Positions 1 through 11,900 of a DNA stretch of 64,000 nucleotides are shown one piece after another. Location of the stretch: positions 55,175,395-55,239,394 of the forward strand of contig CM046307.1 of NCBI GenBank assembly GCA_025267735.1. Reading direction: 5' to 3'. Each line of letters begins with the position of its first letter. Positions within the stretch are counted from its first letter, which is position 1. The position numbers and the translations under genes were made by a program. The notes under the pieces were generated by a model. That model did not search any database. It was not told the DNA's origin and saw nothing but the letters and a program-made list of their open reading frames with translations. The stretch comes from Mactra quadrangularis. Its lineage: Eukaryota; Mollusca; Bivalvia; Venerida; Mactridae.

Positions 1-760
1 TAAAGTGTAATACGTTCCATGTTTCTTCTAACATTTTGTTTAGCATATATAAATCATCTTTAACGCGAGTTTCTCCAAGAAATTTATATTTTCTCTTCTA
101 AACTGTGGTTTAAACGAAACATGTACACTCGACGGTCTTCGCGGTCTATTTATAGAAAGTCACAGTCTAAACCACTGACGAAGACACTGACACCATAAAC
201 AAAGAAGGGTTATCAGACCATCACTGATAATGATCCTTTTATATATTGTACATTTATTTATTGAATTATCAAACATAGTTGGTTTAATTAGCGGCTAATA
301 AACCTTTATAAAATAATTTTAATGCCTCAATTATAGATAAACAGGCTGAAGCAGTATTTCCGTGTTAGTAATAGTTTTGGGCTCTTTGATGCTTTGCGTC
401 AATATTTTCTTGTAAATTAATATAATCTACGCTCGATTAGCCGTCGGAATATGGGACAGAACATGGTCTTGAATAGAATAATCTGGTTTGCTTATCAATA
501 AATAAAGTTTCTTGCCAAAAGGACTGGTGAATTGTAAAGCCTACCTCTAAAATGCATTTGTACGTGCTCGGCCGAAACATGACGAATTGTTAAACTCTGA
601 CACATATATTTCTTGAATGCTTTATTAAAGGAGATGTCATTCATGGCTAACCGACGATTTCAAGCATTTTTGGAAATGCTAATACTTGTACGATTATTAC
701 AGTCATATAAATTACTTCATTAGACAACGGTGCCCCCTCTCAGCCAATCAAACTGCTTAA
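1..760 (+). repeat. Dispersed repeat R, copy 1
   Basis: No gene is visible. Several blocks recur elsewhere: 85-115 (TTTCTCCAAGAAATT, then TCTTCTAAAC) matches the reverse complement of 24307-24355. 165-205 (GTCTAAAC... GACACTGACACCATA) matches 50755-50790. 635-690 (CGATTTCAAGCA-TTTTGGAAA) matches 50925-50965. This is therefore a diverged dispersed repeat of unknown class. Confidence 0.5.
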
Positions 761-2622
761 AAAGTGTTTGATAAATCTCATACCACACGGTTAAGTGTTT
801 GATATTATCAGACCGTTTTTTCCGTGCTTAAAACTCGAGAAAACAGTGCGTGAAAGTATGGGATGGGTCCAGACCTTTCAAGTTAGGTGCACACTAAGAA
901 CAAAACGCAATGTTATAGTTTGTATTAAAGCGGCAATGAAAATTGGAAAGATTTTATTCATGGTCTCATTTGTCGACTAATATAAGTCATGAAATAGTAC
1001 AATCCATTGTAAAAAGTCTAGATCCGCTCCATTATCAGTTTAATACAATCAACTGCTGAGTATATACATGTGTCAATAAGCTTATCTGTATTATTTTTGA
1101 AAGCAAACCAAAGTTTTGAGAAATTAACTGTTAATTTATTTTAATTTAAGTCCTCACAAGAATTAATACTTTTTCACTGTACCACAATAGTATGGACTCA
1201 TGTGCCATGTTTTGAAAATTGGTGAAGTGGGCTGGATTGTTTTATTTTAACGTTAACACTTACACGTAATGTTATTTTGTGCACGTACCGTACTGGTTTG
1301 AAATTTGCATACGTAATTTTGCAGATTATGGGATATATATAAATGTGAAACTGCATTGGCACCATTTCCTATCTATTTAACCCCTCGTGATATGATTGTT
1401 AGAAGTAAGGCATTTGTGGAAAGGAACTCGAATGTAGAATGTGCAATTATTTTGAGAAAATCCCAACTAAATAAATTATATCCCTACTAAATAAATTAAC
1501 CTATAGAAATTGTGTAACAGATTAGTTACTTCAGTCAATTACATTAAAATACGATCTAATTTTATTTTACTGATAGTTAAATAAATTTTGTATGCCTTCT
1601 TACTTTAAATATTTTGAGGGGAATTAAATGAGACAGGAAATAAAGCGCCATGATCGTGCGACCACATGCACGACTCATGCAGATCGGTTCGTCTCTATTC
1701 GGAGACAAACACCAAAATCAACAGCGTAAGCCAACTCCTAGCAAACCATTGGCAGCTCTGGTAACCAAGCCTTATTTCCATTCTCTATGAAAAAGGAATA
1801 GCATGGTGTTTAGGAACGACCAGAGCCAGTCAAATGATTCGCTTAAAGGAGGCAAACGCTTGGCTATATGTATGACATTTAAGTCAAAATAACGACATAC
1901 ACATAAAAACTGTGATGTTTTCTATCACTAGTTAAATACTAACGAATGGGTGTCATAGTAAGCAGTTTATTATGTCAATTAAATTCAATTGGTGTCTAAT
2001 TCTGTCTTACTTAAGCTTGCAGATTCTTTGTTTATTATTAAACTAGATATTTAAATATCATAACAAAAATATATTGAAGACTTATCAAATTAATCAAAAA
2101 CAAAATTTATACAGTCACGCGTTATATTTTGTATATTTATATACCCTGTGTTTAAAATCATAAACATGCCCCCGGGGCGTATATTTAAAATTATTTAATA
2201 CGATTTACATAGGCAAGGGAGTTAAATAGGATCTAAGCATTTGCCATTGTTGCCTCCCTTTGTGCTAATTTAATGTAGTTTTTAATAACAAATAGTAAGA
2301 CTTGTATGCTTTTTAAATCTTGACCGTTCTATTTTCTTACTTTTTCTATATTTTTCTTCTTGTACTTTTTATCTCACATTACTTTTTTATGAGAAATATG
2401 GTCTAAATTGAATGTTCACACGTTTACTAGTTATAACAATGTTAGAAAGTGATGAAATATATAAAACAATAACATGTACTTAAAGCCTAATAGCGCTCTT
2501 GGTTAGCCAAAAAAGTATTTAGTTCTGTGATAAAGAATTATTCCTATGACGAATCACCACTGTGATTATCCAAAAAACGATTGTTAATTTGAATCCTTTA
2601 TAATTATTTAACTGCAAATTAC
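761..2622. other. AT-rich intergenic, no gene seen
   Basis: A short open frame at 795-980 has no recognisable domain and poor coding character. A visibly less AT-rich patch at about 1650-1865 stands out from its surroundings, but I could assign it to no family. Otherwise nothing supportable. Confidence 0.5.
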
Positions 2623-2935
2623 GTATAGTGCGTACAAAAAAACAAAACGTGTTTTGGTAAACATTAGAAATGAGACAATTCATTTCAGGGGTAGGTAGTA
2701 ATGAAAATAAAATTTGTGTAATTCATTTTAACAAAATTAGCATGGTTGATAAACCACCGCCACTTGGTAAATCATGCTTGTTATGGTAGAACGCTTTCCA
2801 TTACACCAACTACTAAGACACCGTAAAACATATCACAATTGTTTATTTTAAAGTCATCATGGGCATCCCTCGTCGTAGGTTAGTTCATTGTATTGTTATT
2901 ATAAACAGTGTTTTGTTTTTTTGTACGCACTATAC
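2623..2935. mobile_element. MITE with ~18-bp terminal inverted repeats (Tc1/mariner-type?)
   Basis: The left end GTATAGTGCGTACAAAAA (2623) is matched by its reverse complement at 2918-2935, and similarity continues inward through the A/T run and ACAAAAC. The 313-bp body has no coding potential. A TA target duplication can be read at the edges, which suggests a non-autonomous Tc1/mariner-like element, but the superfamily is inference. The left ~85 bp recurs at 28228-28312. Confidence 0.7.
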
Positions 2936-3666
2936 ATGGGCACATTAATAATATTTACATTCATGAATAACACTATCTAATTGTGTTCATGAGTTTTAAT
3001 TAGCTTTCGCACGAAATTCTCCACTCAAAATTTAATATCGTTTGTTTAAGTTTAAAGCCCAATATATTATTCTGAGTTTTATGTGGCTAAAAGATGGCAA
3101 TAGTATAAACACGTGACAAAATCAATGAAAATGGACATTATAAACTTATAATTTCATACACGTTGTCTAAGTCGGATAGAATACTCGTAGCAGTTTGATC
3201 ATCGAAAACATGAAAAATGATCCGATAATATCATATTGAAAATAAAATAAGAAAAAAATGTTAACCGAAATAAACATTTCAGTTTCACTTTTATCTTTAC
3301 TATAAATAGCTAGTTGACCTCGACCTTGATAAACGCACGGGAAAAGCGTAAAACTTTCAACTTTTTTACACGTTTTTTAAAGCTACACAATCCTGGTTTT
3401 TCCTTTTAGTGCTCTTTTTATACAAATTAAAATCCAATTACTTACATTTCTTTGCTAATTGGTTCTGTTATGAAATTAAACCATTGAAAAATTGCATCGA
3501 AGCGGAGAACGAAATGGCCGACGGCTGGAATGAAAGACCTGTGTACGACCAAGATTATTCCGCACTACAATGCATTCGGCTCTTACGCACTAAAATTTAG
3601 TTCTTGATATCAACGCAATTAATAATGGCTCAGTCGACAAATTTCGCCCAGAAAGGTTGTAATTAT
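2936..3666. other. AT-rich intergenic, no gene seen
   Basis: The only open frame (3409-3600, 63 codons) shows no domain. Its 3' half is less AT-rich, but there is no splice or homology support, so it is not called. Confidence 0.4.
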
Positions 3667-3820
3667 AAGGAATGAATTCATAGAAACTGACTTTTATCGA
3701 AAAGTAAATGTCATTTTGGTGATAGCTAATTGGGAGCTAATTGGCCTTTATGCAAATTAGCTATCACCAAAAGTGACATTTATTTTTCGATGAAAGTCAG
3801 TTTCTATGAATTCATTCCTT
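3667..3820. mobile_element. 154-bp palindromic (foldback) element
   Basis: Two arms of about 65 bp (AAGGAATGAATTCATAGAAA... and its complement ending CATTCCTT at 3820) flank a spacer of roughly 20 bp. Only a few mismatches separate the arms. The structure fits a very short foldback MITE. No clear target duplication could be fixed. Confidence 0.75.
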
Positions 3821-4455
3821 AAATAATAACATAAAAACAATATTACTAACTTACTACATTCATGTCAAGTGATCTTTCAAGACAATGACACCCACTTGGC
3901 TCAAGTGTGACTGAATATCTAGGGTAAATGGGTTCAATTTCTGAAGAAAAACTATCTACTTCGTAGTGTTTGGTAGTAAAATATGTTCTACTACATGTCA
4001 TTCTCTATTATCTGTACAAAGATCAGTAAGAAGTATTGATAAAAGGTATTGTTCCTGATATGACTAAACAAATATGAGAAAATGTGACGTTAAATTCATT
4101 AATTGTCACATTTATTTACGAAACATTTGGTCTTCCTTAGGCCAAGTAGATATACATGTACAACTATATTGTAGATCAATCAAACAATATACATTTTTAA
4201 TACTTCCTGCGTAACCAGCGTAGGAGAAATAAATTACCATTTGAAACAAAAGCTAATTAAAACCACAAGGTGTCAAATGTTAACACTATTGAAAGAATGA
4301 CTTCTCTTGACCTAATTGTTATTCTATACATGTCGAAACAACTAGTACATTATTATTATTATTAGTCTTTTATCTGAGTGATATATTAGTATTGTTTTAA
4401 TACCAATATGTCTTCATCAAAGGTCAAACAGTGACTTGACCAATCCTCCAAACAG
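3821..4455. other. Upstream region of Gly-rich gene 1
   Basis: AT-rich non-coding DNA with a short (ATT)n run near 4350. It must include any proximal regulatory DNA of gene 1, but I cannot identify specific factor sites with confidence. Confidence 0.4.
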
Positions 4456-4483
4456 TATATAAGTAGGTGTGAAATCATCATCA
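4456..4483 (+). promoter_or_regulatory. Core promoter of Gly-rich gene 1
   Basis: TATATAAG at 4456-4463 is followed 27 nt later by TCAAATC, an initiator-like sequence whose A (4483) is the probable start. Gene 2 has the same TATA-to-TCAAATCAGACTTG arrangement at 13413-13441, which supports the call. Confidence 0.7.
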
Positions 4484-6283
4484 AATCAGACTTGGCCAAT
4501 CTCAAGATCCAGTCGCAAGTAAGTTGATTTCTTTATTTACTTACTGGTTACTTTGCTTTACAGGTACAATGTTTAATCGAATAGTTTCATTTTTTATCTA
4601 CAGTACTTGGATTGTAAAATATGTTTTATTAATTACGATAAAGCCGCTCGAGTTTTTTTTATTTCGCCTTAAAATATAAGTTATTTGTTGTAATAGCATC
4701 TGTTAGGTTCTTTTGTAAGACATATTTGATTAAAATTTTTACTTACTTCTTGTTTTGTTTTTTCTTGAATTTTTTCATAAGCTTGAACAACTTGTTTCAT
4801 TTGTTTTGTTAATATGTAGAATATGACCTAAAATTATTCGCTATTTTTCTGTTTTTTTTCTAATGTTATTTTATTGCGAATGTTGTTCCAACAAAGCATC
4901 TATGTATTTGTTTTCGCATGATTTGTATTGTTTAGGACTGGTTTGTCGTACATGGAAAATGTTCAGGGATTTTATTAATTTGCTCATGCAGAGTTTTTAA
5001 AGTTTATTCAATTCAAAGTAGATAACATAGTAGGTCAGTACATGTATACTCAACAACTTTTCTAACTCCACGTTTTTAAGTACCTGCCATTTCTTAACGT
5101 TTAGTCGTTAAATATTTAAACATAAAAAACTTCCAAATTACTATAAGCTACACAGAAATTGTGTGTAAAATTGATTGCATTTCACTTTTATTTTGCCTGG
5201 AAATTGCTACATGTATCAACGAATGCATACAAAACTACATATGTCAAGTCTGTAAGTATAGATACGTCATTTTAAAACACGAAGTCATAGTTATGGCGAG
5301 GATGTCAGATGAAAAAGAGGGTGAGCACAAGGTGTACATATCTGCTTTTAAAATTCGAGGTTGCAGACATCACACAGTGACATGAGATCTTTGTCAACTA
5401 GTTTTATAAATCAGGCAGTAAATGTAAAAAACATGTTTTTAATACATCAGTGCGTCATAGAAAAACATTACCCCGAAAAATAACTGTGGAGTTAAAGAAT
5501 TTGTATATAGTCAAACGGCCTTCTTCTATAACATTTTTCTCTGTAACGCGTATTATCTTCTTACTGATTGAAAGCTTTGGTCAGCAGATCTAAACCTCTC
5601 CGCGAGCTATGGGTAATATGCCTTCCTCATTGAACTACAAACTTAAAGTACCTGACATTTTGTTACAAACAATTTTAGAGGACTGCAATGATAAAAAACT
5701 TCCCGTTTGCCATATTGTCATCCAGTATTCCAATATTACATACATACATGTACATGTATCTATAACTTTAATTAGACGTAAGCTTTTTTACAGAGCGTAT
5801 CAGAAGTCTATGTTATCTACTGATTCATTTAAGAACGGTTCGTTCTAAATTAGTTTGACTGTATGATGTTTGTTAGTAGTTTCAACAACGTTTCCTGAAT
5901 GTTAAGTAAAGGGCTTGTGGTGTGGAAATCATTGTGCTTTGCGAATTTGTTATTTCGACAATATTTCCAAAAAGTTACCGCTTGCATCTTAGTTAACACA
6001 GCTATAAATACGTTTCGACGTAATTATCAGATAGTAATTAGATAATCAAGTTGTCTGGCATTTTTTTAGATTCAATGTTATTAAGTAAGTCGTCAGTAAA
6101 TAGTTATTGAACATATTTTAAGTTTAAAATGTTCATATACTACAACAATAAAAGTATTTCAGGACTGGAGTTGTATTTGTCTGGCAAGCATGGTAATTTT
6201 TAGACAGCAATTATTGCCTATACATATTCAAGCAAGTAATATTTTCAACTGTCATTTATGATAACAATAATTTCATTTCAGAT
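4483..6283 (+). other. Gene 1 5' UTR exon (4483-4518) and intron (4519-6281)
   Basis: A first exon of about 36 nt ends CGCAA|GTAAGT at 4518. The intron runs to TTTCATTTCAG at 6281, so exon 2 starts only 2 nt before the ATG. The intron is AT-rich and non-coding; short frames at 5161-5385 and 5609-5848 lie inside it and are discounted. Donor, acceptor and exon size match the other three family members. Confidence 0.7.
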
Positions 6284-6844
6284 ATGAAAGTTCTTTTCGT
6301 TCTCGCGCTTTTGGTAGCCACCTGCGCCGCATACTACGGCAAATGGGGAGGAGATGGATGGGGACGTGGATGGGGTAAAGGATATGGTGGATGGGGCTAC
6401 GGAGGCGGTTGGGGTGGAGGATATGGCGGCTGGGGACGTGGTTACGGCGGATGGGGTAAAGGATATGGTGGTTATGGAGTTGGAGGATACGGTGGTGGTT
6501 ATGGTGGATGGGGCAAAGGTTATGGCGGATGGGGCGGCTATGGCTTGGGAGGATACGGTGGTGGTTATGGTGGATGGGGCAAAGGTTATGGCGGATGGGG
6601 CGGCTATGGCTTGGGAGGATACGGTGGTGGTTATGGTGGATGGGGCAAAGGTTATGGCGGATGGGGCGGCTATGGCTTGGGAGGATACGGTGGTGGTTAT
6701 GGTGGATGGGGCAAAGGTTATGGCGGATGGGGCGGCTATGGCTTGGGAGGATACGGTGGTGGTTATGGTGGATGGGGTTATGGTGGCGGATGGGGCAAAG
6801 GAGGCGGTTGGGGCGGCAAATGGAGACGATATGGCAAATGGTAA
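6284..6844 (+). CDS. Gly-rich secreted protein 1 (shematrin-like), GYGGW repeats
   Basis: A 186-aa secreted structural protein, probably exported to an extracellular matrix such as shell or periostracum; the role is inferred from composition. Residues 1-16 (MKVLFVLALLVATCAA) are a typical signal peptide, with cleavage likely before YYGKW. The rest is almost only Gly, Tyr, Trp, Lys and Leu. Residues about 67-154 are four copies of a 22-residue unit built as GGYGGGYGGWGKGYGGW plus GGYGL, each Lys the only charge. The tail is WRRYGKW, basic and aromatic, unlike the KKG tail of genes 2-4. The ATG at 6284 follows a splice acceptor by 2 nt and starts the signal peptide. Mature Cys is absent. It could be a structural protein of another secretion (byssus, mucus), and a shell role would need expression data. 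Confidence 0.85.
   Translation: MKVLFVLALLVATCAAYYGKWGGDGWGRGWGKGYGGWGYGGGWGGGYGGWGRGYGGWGKGYGGYGVGGYGGGYGGWGKGYGGWGGYGLGGYGGGYGGWGKGYGGWGGYGLGGYGGGYGGWGKGYGGWGGYGLGGYGGGYGGWGKGYGGWGGYGLGGYGGGYGGWGYGGGWGKGGGWGGKWRRYGKW
6482..6790 (+). repeat. Coding minisatellite, 66-bp unit x4 plus partial
   Basis: The unit starts GGAGGATACGGTGGTGG at 6482, 6548, 6614 and 6680, exactly 66 nt apart. The four copies are identical as far as I can read, and a partial fifth starts at 6746. Synonymous positions are identical too, which implies recent unequal exchange or conversion rather than only protein-level selection. Confidence 0.9.
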
Positions 6845-8240
6845 ACATTGCTTATCATATCAAGAAGGTATCAAGAATCTTGACCTGACACGTTTTACGG
6901 ACTGCAGTATTTTTGTCATGTTTTTCTTTGTTATTATGAATGTCTCTTGTGAATATAAGTAATTTCATATTAATCCATGGTATTTTGTTCTTTTTTATTC
7001 TTAATGTATAACATAGTTGTAAACTGATGTCAAGACTCTTGTTGTCGTCTGAATACCGATAGAGATGATAAATGTATCAAGCAGCTAAATTATCATCATC
7101 AGTTTCATAACGTCTTTCACACTTACTTTGTTTCTAACATAAATCATTGGACTCATTATGTTTGGCGAACATCTATTGAATCAAAATGTTCCACCATTTT
7201 TTAGAAAACTACCTAGCCTTTGTTATTGATTGTCGATGGGTCATTTCGAAACTTACTACACGTTGATAAAGACGGGTGTTGACTAGTCATCTGATGATCC
7301 ATCAGTATAATCAACAAATACTATTTTGATGACTATAATATGTATTAACATCTATCTCTTTACACATTATATTTTTATTAGAACAAGACTAACCATGAGC
7401 ATATGATGCAAGTAGTTTAATCTAGACATTGTATTCAATCTTTGGACCCAAGTTAATAAAGTAGTGTAATGAATTTTCCAGCATACTTTATTTATAAAGA
7501 ATATAATGACACTGGGAGATTTTGCCTCCACTTATTCAGAAGCACTACACTCTGTGTATAACAAACAGCAAATTGTATTTCAACACCAAAGTCTACCATA
7601 TAATAATAACAATACAGACGGTTCAAACTATAAAGCAATTAATTTTGACGTCAACAATATAAGGGGATGCAGAAGATACGCAGAAGCTAGAATCTTAAGT
7701 TATTGCTAAAACACTCAAAACCAAAGGAGGCTGGCACGGTTCCCAACCACAGACTCTGTATATATATATTTATGTACATCTTTCTCGACAAGAAGTTTTC
7801 TCCGTTTGATAATAAAAGGAATAGAATCAACGAACAACATGGATTTTAATTGAAAACGGTCATTTTTATTAAATGACATGAAACAAATATATACATAATA
7901 TATACATATAATCAAAGCCATGAATCATGAATAAAATTATTCAAATATATATATATATATAACTATGGTTTTGAGTTTTGACGACCGGCTTTGGTTGAAT
8001 TCTTTTCAGCATAATAATGATAACTTCGATTGTGATACCTAACAGAAAAGATGTAGGTATTCTAAACCAAAACAATAAATAAAAGAAGCGACATTACGGT
8101 AACTACATGCCGAAGTGAACTTTCTGTAGAGGTCATAAATATGTAAAAAAATCTAGATCAGTGAGTTGCTTCTATAGTATTGTTCCAGTTTTTATCAGGC
8201 GATGTATAAGACGGGCAAAAAGATAGCCACACAATAGTTT
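6845..8240. other. Gene 1 3' flank, no gene seen
   Basis: No AATAAA lies close to the stop. A variant AATATA is at about 6951 and a canonical AATAAA at 7455-7460, 610 nt downstream, so the 3' end of gene 1 is unresolved. (TA)n runs are present at 7758 and 7948-7962. The open frame at 7506-7709 has no recognisable feature. Confidence 0.4.
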
Positions 8241-8244
8241 TTGT

Positions 8245-8325
8245 TTGTTTGTTTTGGTTAAACGGCGCATCAACACAAAAAGGTTATATCGCACCGAACG
8301 CAATTGATTAAAACAAGTAATGAAA
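8245..8325 (-). mobile_element. SINE tail fragment
   Basis: GGTTAAACGGCGCATCAACA resembles the reverse complement of the common tail TGTTGNNACGGCGTTAAACC shared by the window's SINEs. No tRNA-like head is preserved, so this is a fragment only. Confidence 0.4.
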
Positions 8326-9223
8326 TCGAATAATAAAGGTATTTAGTCCAATATATAATAGATTTTAAAAGTTCATTTAGTAATTCATATATATGATCAG
8401 AACTAAAAAAATGTAAAAACTAAAAAACGGCATAGTCATTTCTAAATAATTAAGTTACCCACCATTCAGTCCTCGACAAAATAGTCTGTGTACCACTTAG
8501 TTATATTTATAAACTATATAAATTAAATTAGTTCAAAAATCATCAGACCTGATATATTGACAAGTAAAACATGGCATCTAGAGATATAAGAAGTTTTATG
8601 GACTGCCTCGTCGGACCGAGGATGGTATAAAGACCGAGACGTTTAGTATTATTAATAACTTTTGTTCAGTCCTTCCTTCTTTTATAGTCTGCATTATACG
8701 CAATTACTTTTCACAATTTTTATTTTCTTCCAACTAAGTTCGTATCTTATTCATGGCAATATTTCTGTTTTAAGCGTCGACAGGAATTCAGCTGTTTTTA
8801 AAGACATTAGATGATTTATAATTGGATACTTATTATGTGCATATAGCTTTTCTTTTAATCACATTTTGATTTGTACATTTACTTTTAATCCAGCTTATAT
8901 CAATATTTTGATTTATATATCCCCTCTCACTATTAACATTATCACAAAGCAAACGTTCCCATTTAGACAAAAAAGAAAACTACTATGTGTTTTCTAGATG
9001 TAATAGTGGTTTGTTAATATGCAATGCATTTAAAGTTGTAATTGTTATGTATTTATGTAGAATAAGATTCAATTTCGAATCAATATTCAATAGGTCAATA
9101 GACCCTTCTGAACATGCAAATTCATTTCACAAAATATACAAGCACATTTCAATGGTATCGTACATATCATACAGTTATTCCATGTGTGATTTGGGAACAA
9201 TCAAACTGTTGGCTTAATGTAGA
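8326..9223. other. AT-rich intergenic, nothing seen
   Basis: Only short AT-driven frames; no domain, repeat or RNA structure I can support. Confidence 0.4.
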
Positions 9224-9289
9224 GGGGATAGTGTTTGAACTATTTCCCGAAGCCGTTGGCCGGGGGCAACAGTTCAAAACACTATCCCC
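9224..9289. repeat. 66-bp inverted repeat (small foldback)
   Basis: GGGGATAGTGTTTGAACT at 9224 and AGTTCAAAACACTATCCCC at 9271 are near-perfect inverted arms around a GC-richer 29-nt centre (CGAAGCCGTTGGCCGGGGGC). It could be a minimal MITE. Confidence 0.65.
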
Positions 9290-10004
9290 GAGGAATGAAA
9301 TAACTGTTTTATAACCATTAACACCTACTTAAACAGTACTTGCAGAAGCAAAAATGGACAAGAAAGTAGTTTTGAAGTTACATGAAATATAAATGGTTTA
9401 ACTTTCTCATTTTAACAATCTTTAAACAATGTCACACTGTCAACATTTTAGTTGTTGACATGTTTACGTCTGGTTTATGATCTCGATCTATTCACAATTG
9501 ATACATTCGAAAGAGCCTGGTAAGCTCAAACTCCCCGCAGCAGTTACTTTCCAGTACTATATCAGTACAGTACATGTAACAGTTTAAGTAACATAGCGTG
9601 ACGTCAGAGCACGCGCAGGAAACAGTCAAAACTTTTGACCGTTCAACAATTGCGATTGTGGATAGTGTTTTAAACTTTAGAACAGTTAAAAATACAAAAG
9701 TACATTTATGTAAGGAATCAGGTAATACTAATAAATAATATCCAACAGTTATGTAAGAGAGATAAATCCATCGACCTGACTTTAGAAAATCGCGTTGCAA
9801 CTAGGCATTTTCCTTATCTGACAATTATATTGCTTTAACATCAACATCAACATATACAACTGTATACAAAGATTGATTTGATGAAAATCAACTATTAGGC
9901 ACGCTCAGAATTAGTTAGTCCAGTATAATTTATGTAATATATCAAAAGAAGAAGTTGTGTATTACAACCGATTATACAATATACAATGAAAAAGGATTTA
10001 AAAG
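9290..10004. other. Intergenic, nothing seen
   Basis: The longest frame (minus, 9492-9800, 102 codons) has no recognisable domain and is not called. Confidence 0.4.
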
Positions 10005-10135
10005 GTCAGTTTTAAATGCCATCCAATGCTGAATACTAATTAATCATCATCGGAAGAAGGTATCAAAGAAGTCAGTTTCAAATGCCATCCAATATCTGCA
10101 TACTAAATAATCATCTTCAAAAGAAGATATCAGAA
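10005..10135 (+). repeat. Two-copy tandem duplication, ~66-bp unit
   Basis: GTCAGTTT-AAATGCCATCCAAT begins at 10005 and again at 10071, and each copy runs through GAAGAAGGTATCA-like sequence. The copies are moderately diverged. Confidence 0.75.
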
Positions 10136-11789
10136 GTCATGTCTAAAATAAATAAAGTTGATAAATAACAATCAAACTGAACGTGTGTAACGTGGATACT
10201 TCATTTTTTTAGTTTTGATAATGTGTCTGCAGCAACATCGCCATTAGCATGTCTGATACGGTATTATTACGATTAGAAGTCGATATGTTACTTATTATCA
10301 TTCAAGTATGCAAATAATAGTGAATAATTGGTCGCTTTTTGTAACTATAATCACTTTTAAGTGAAGATAAACTTGCATTCATGTGACACACATTAAGTGT
10401 CTTTGTAATTGCTTGCACATGTCGTAGGATTCTAGATCATTGGAAGGCGATACGTCAAGAAGTTAAAATAGACGTTCTGTCACCTATTGTTTGTTTGTTT
10501 TATTTATAATTATTAATATTTAGCAACTCATGTTTTCAACAACAAAAATAACAGTTTTTATCAGTATGAGCCATAATATACAAACTGTGCAATTTCAGTT
10601 AACTATATTTTAAGGACATCCACTTCTCTATTCCAACTATCATTTTTTACATTTTTTCATTCGGAATTAAAATCAAATTTTACATCTTTGGAATACGCAA
10701 TTAAAATGGCTATTTCAAAAAGCGGTTTGTCAACTTCAGTTATATAATATTTTGCACGGACATCTATCTTATTGTTATGTGGTACCATTGCTTTTATTTA
10801 GCATGTTGGAAACGTACCATGGAAAGGATGGATTGTTTCGAATGTGTTCTTTAACATTATATACAAGTAAATAAGAATTTTGACTTATAAATGTTGACAT
10901 ACTGATACTTAAAAAACATATTTTAAGCAGCTATGATAATTTGAAATTTGTTATTAGTATCGACCTCAAAATAATTGTCATTCATTTTCTTTTGTCTGAT
11001 TATTTAATCATGAAAAATACCAAACAGTGACTCATTTTATATAATTTGTTACATAGACTGATAGAGCATAGAAATTAATGTTTCTACAATTTATTTGCTT
11101 TGAAAGCAATTAGAAAATAAAAACCAGTGCTAATCAATAATAATTAATACAACATAGTTTAATACCTATAGACAAGACAACTAGTCTGATGAAACAACGA
11201 TTTAAGTGTTATATTTAGAAATAAAATAAGATGACTATCAACTAAGTCGCTACCATGATGAACAAGGAGACCGGTTAACAATAAACTATCTTCATTAATT
11301 TATAATGATTAAAACAAAATCATGTTAGATAACACTTTAGACAATACATCTGTCACTGTTACTTACTGTGACTGATAACATAGAGTAAAATAACATTGAT
11401 AGAGAGGTATTGGCTTTTTTCTTTCAAACATTAGTGATCTTTATTTTTAATTAGTATACAAATGTACTCTTGTAGTAAAGATATTCGTGGTAGAATTGTA
11501 AGTCTTTCTTAATTAGTTCAACTTCCGTATTAACCGTATTCTTTGACGCTCAAATGACTGTAAAACTACTCGTTCACAGATTTAGGTAATAGCTTTGATA
11601 ATTCATTTAGGTTTAAAGGTAACCTATTATTGTCTGTTAGTTGAGATATATATTATAAAAATCACAAAAAAGCATTCAAATCATTTACATCGTTACTAAC
11701 GGGGTTGATTTTCATTAATAAATCATCGTCTGTTACAGTTATATGTCAGTTTACTCTTAACATTTTACTGACGAAAGTATTAGCTTAGA
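10136..11789. other. AT-rich intergenic, nothing seen
   Basis: No coding frame, RNA gene or clear repeat was recognised in this stretch. Confidence 0.4.
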
Positions 11790-11900
11790 AGTCAGTTAAC
11801 AGCTAAATCCAGAGATTTAGCTTTTCCAGGAGGAGTGAGTAGGTTGACTGACCCCCGTTATATGACCTATACAATGTGTTGCTACGGCGTTAAACCCAAC
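11790..11900 (+). mobile_element. SINE family S3, 3' part
   Basis: GTTAACAGCTAAAT... TTAG is followed by GGTTGACTG, TATGACCTATACAATGTG and the tail TTGCTACGGCGTTAAACCC. The same order is found at 29088-29195. The tRNA-like head is missing. Confidence 0.6.

Noticed and set aside
6273..6848. Long minus-strand His/Pro/Ser-rich frame opposite gene 1 (and similar frames opposite genes 2-4)
   Set aside because: It is a by-product of GGN-TAY repeats read backwards. No signal peptide, promoter or splice support.
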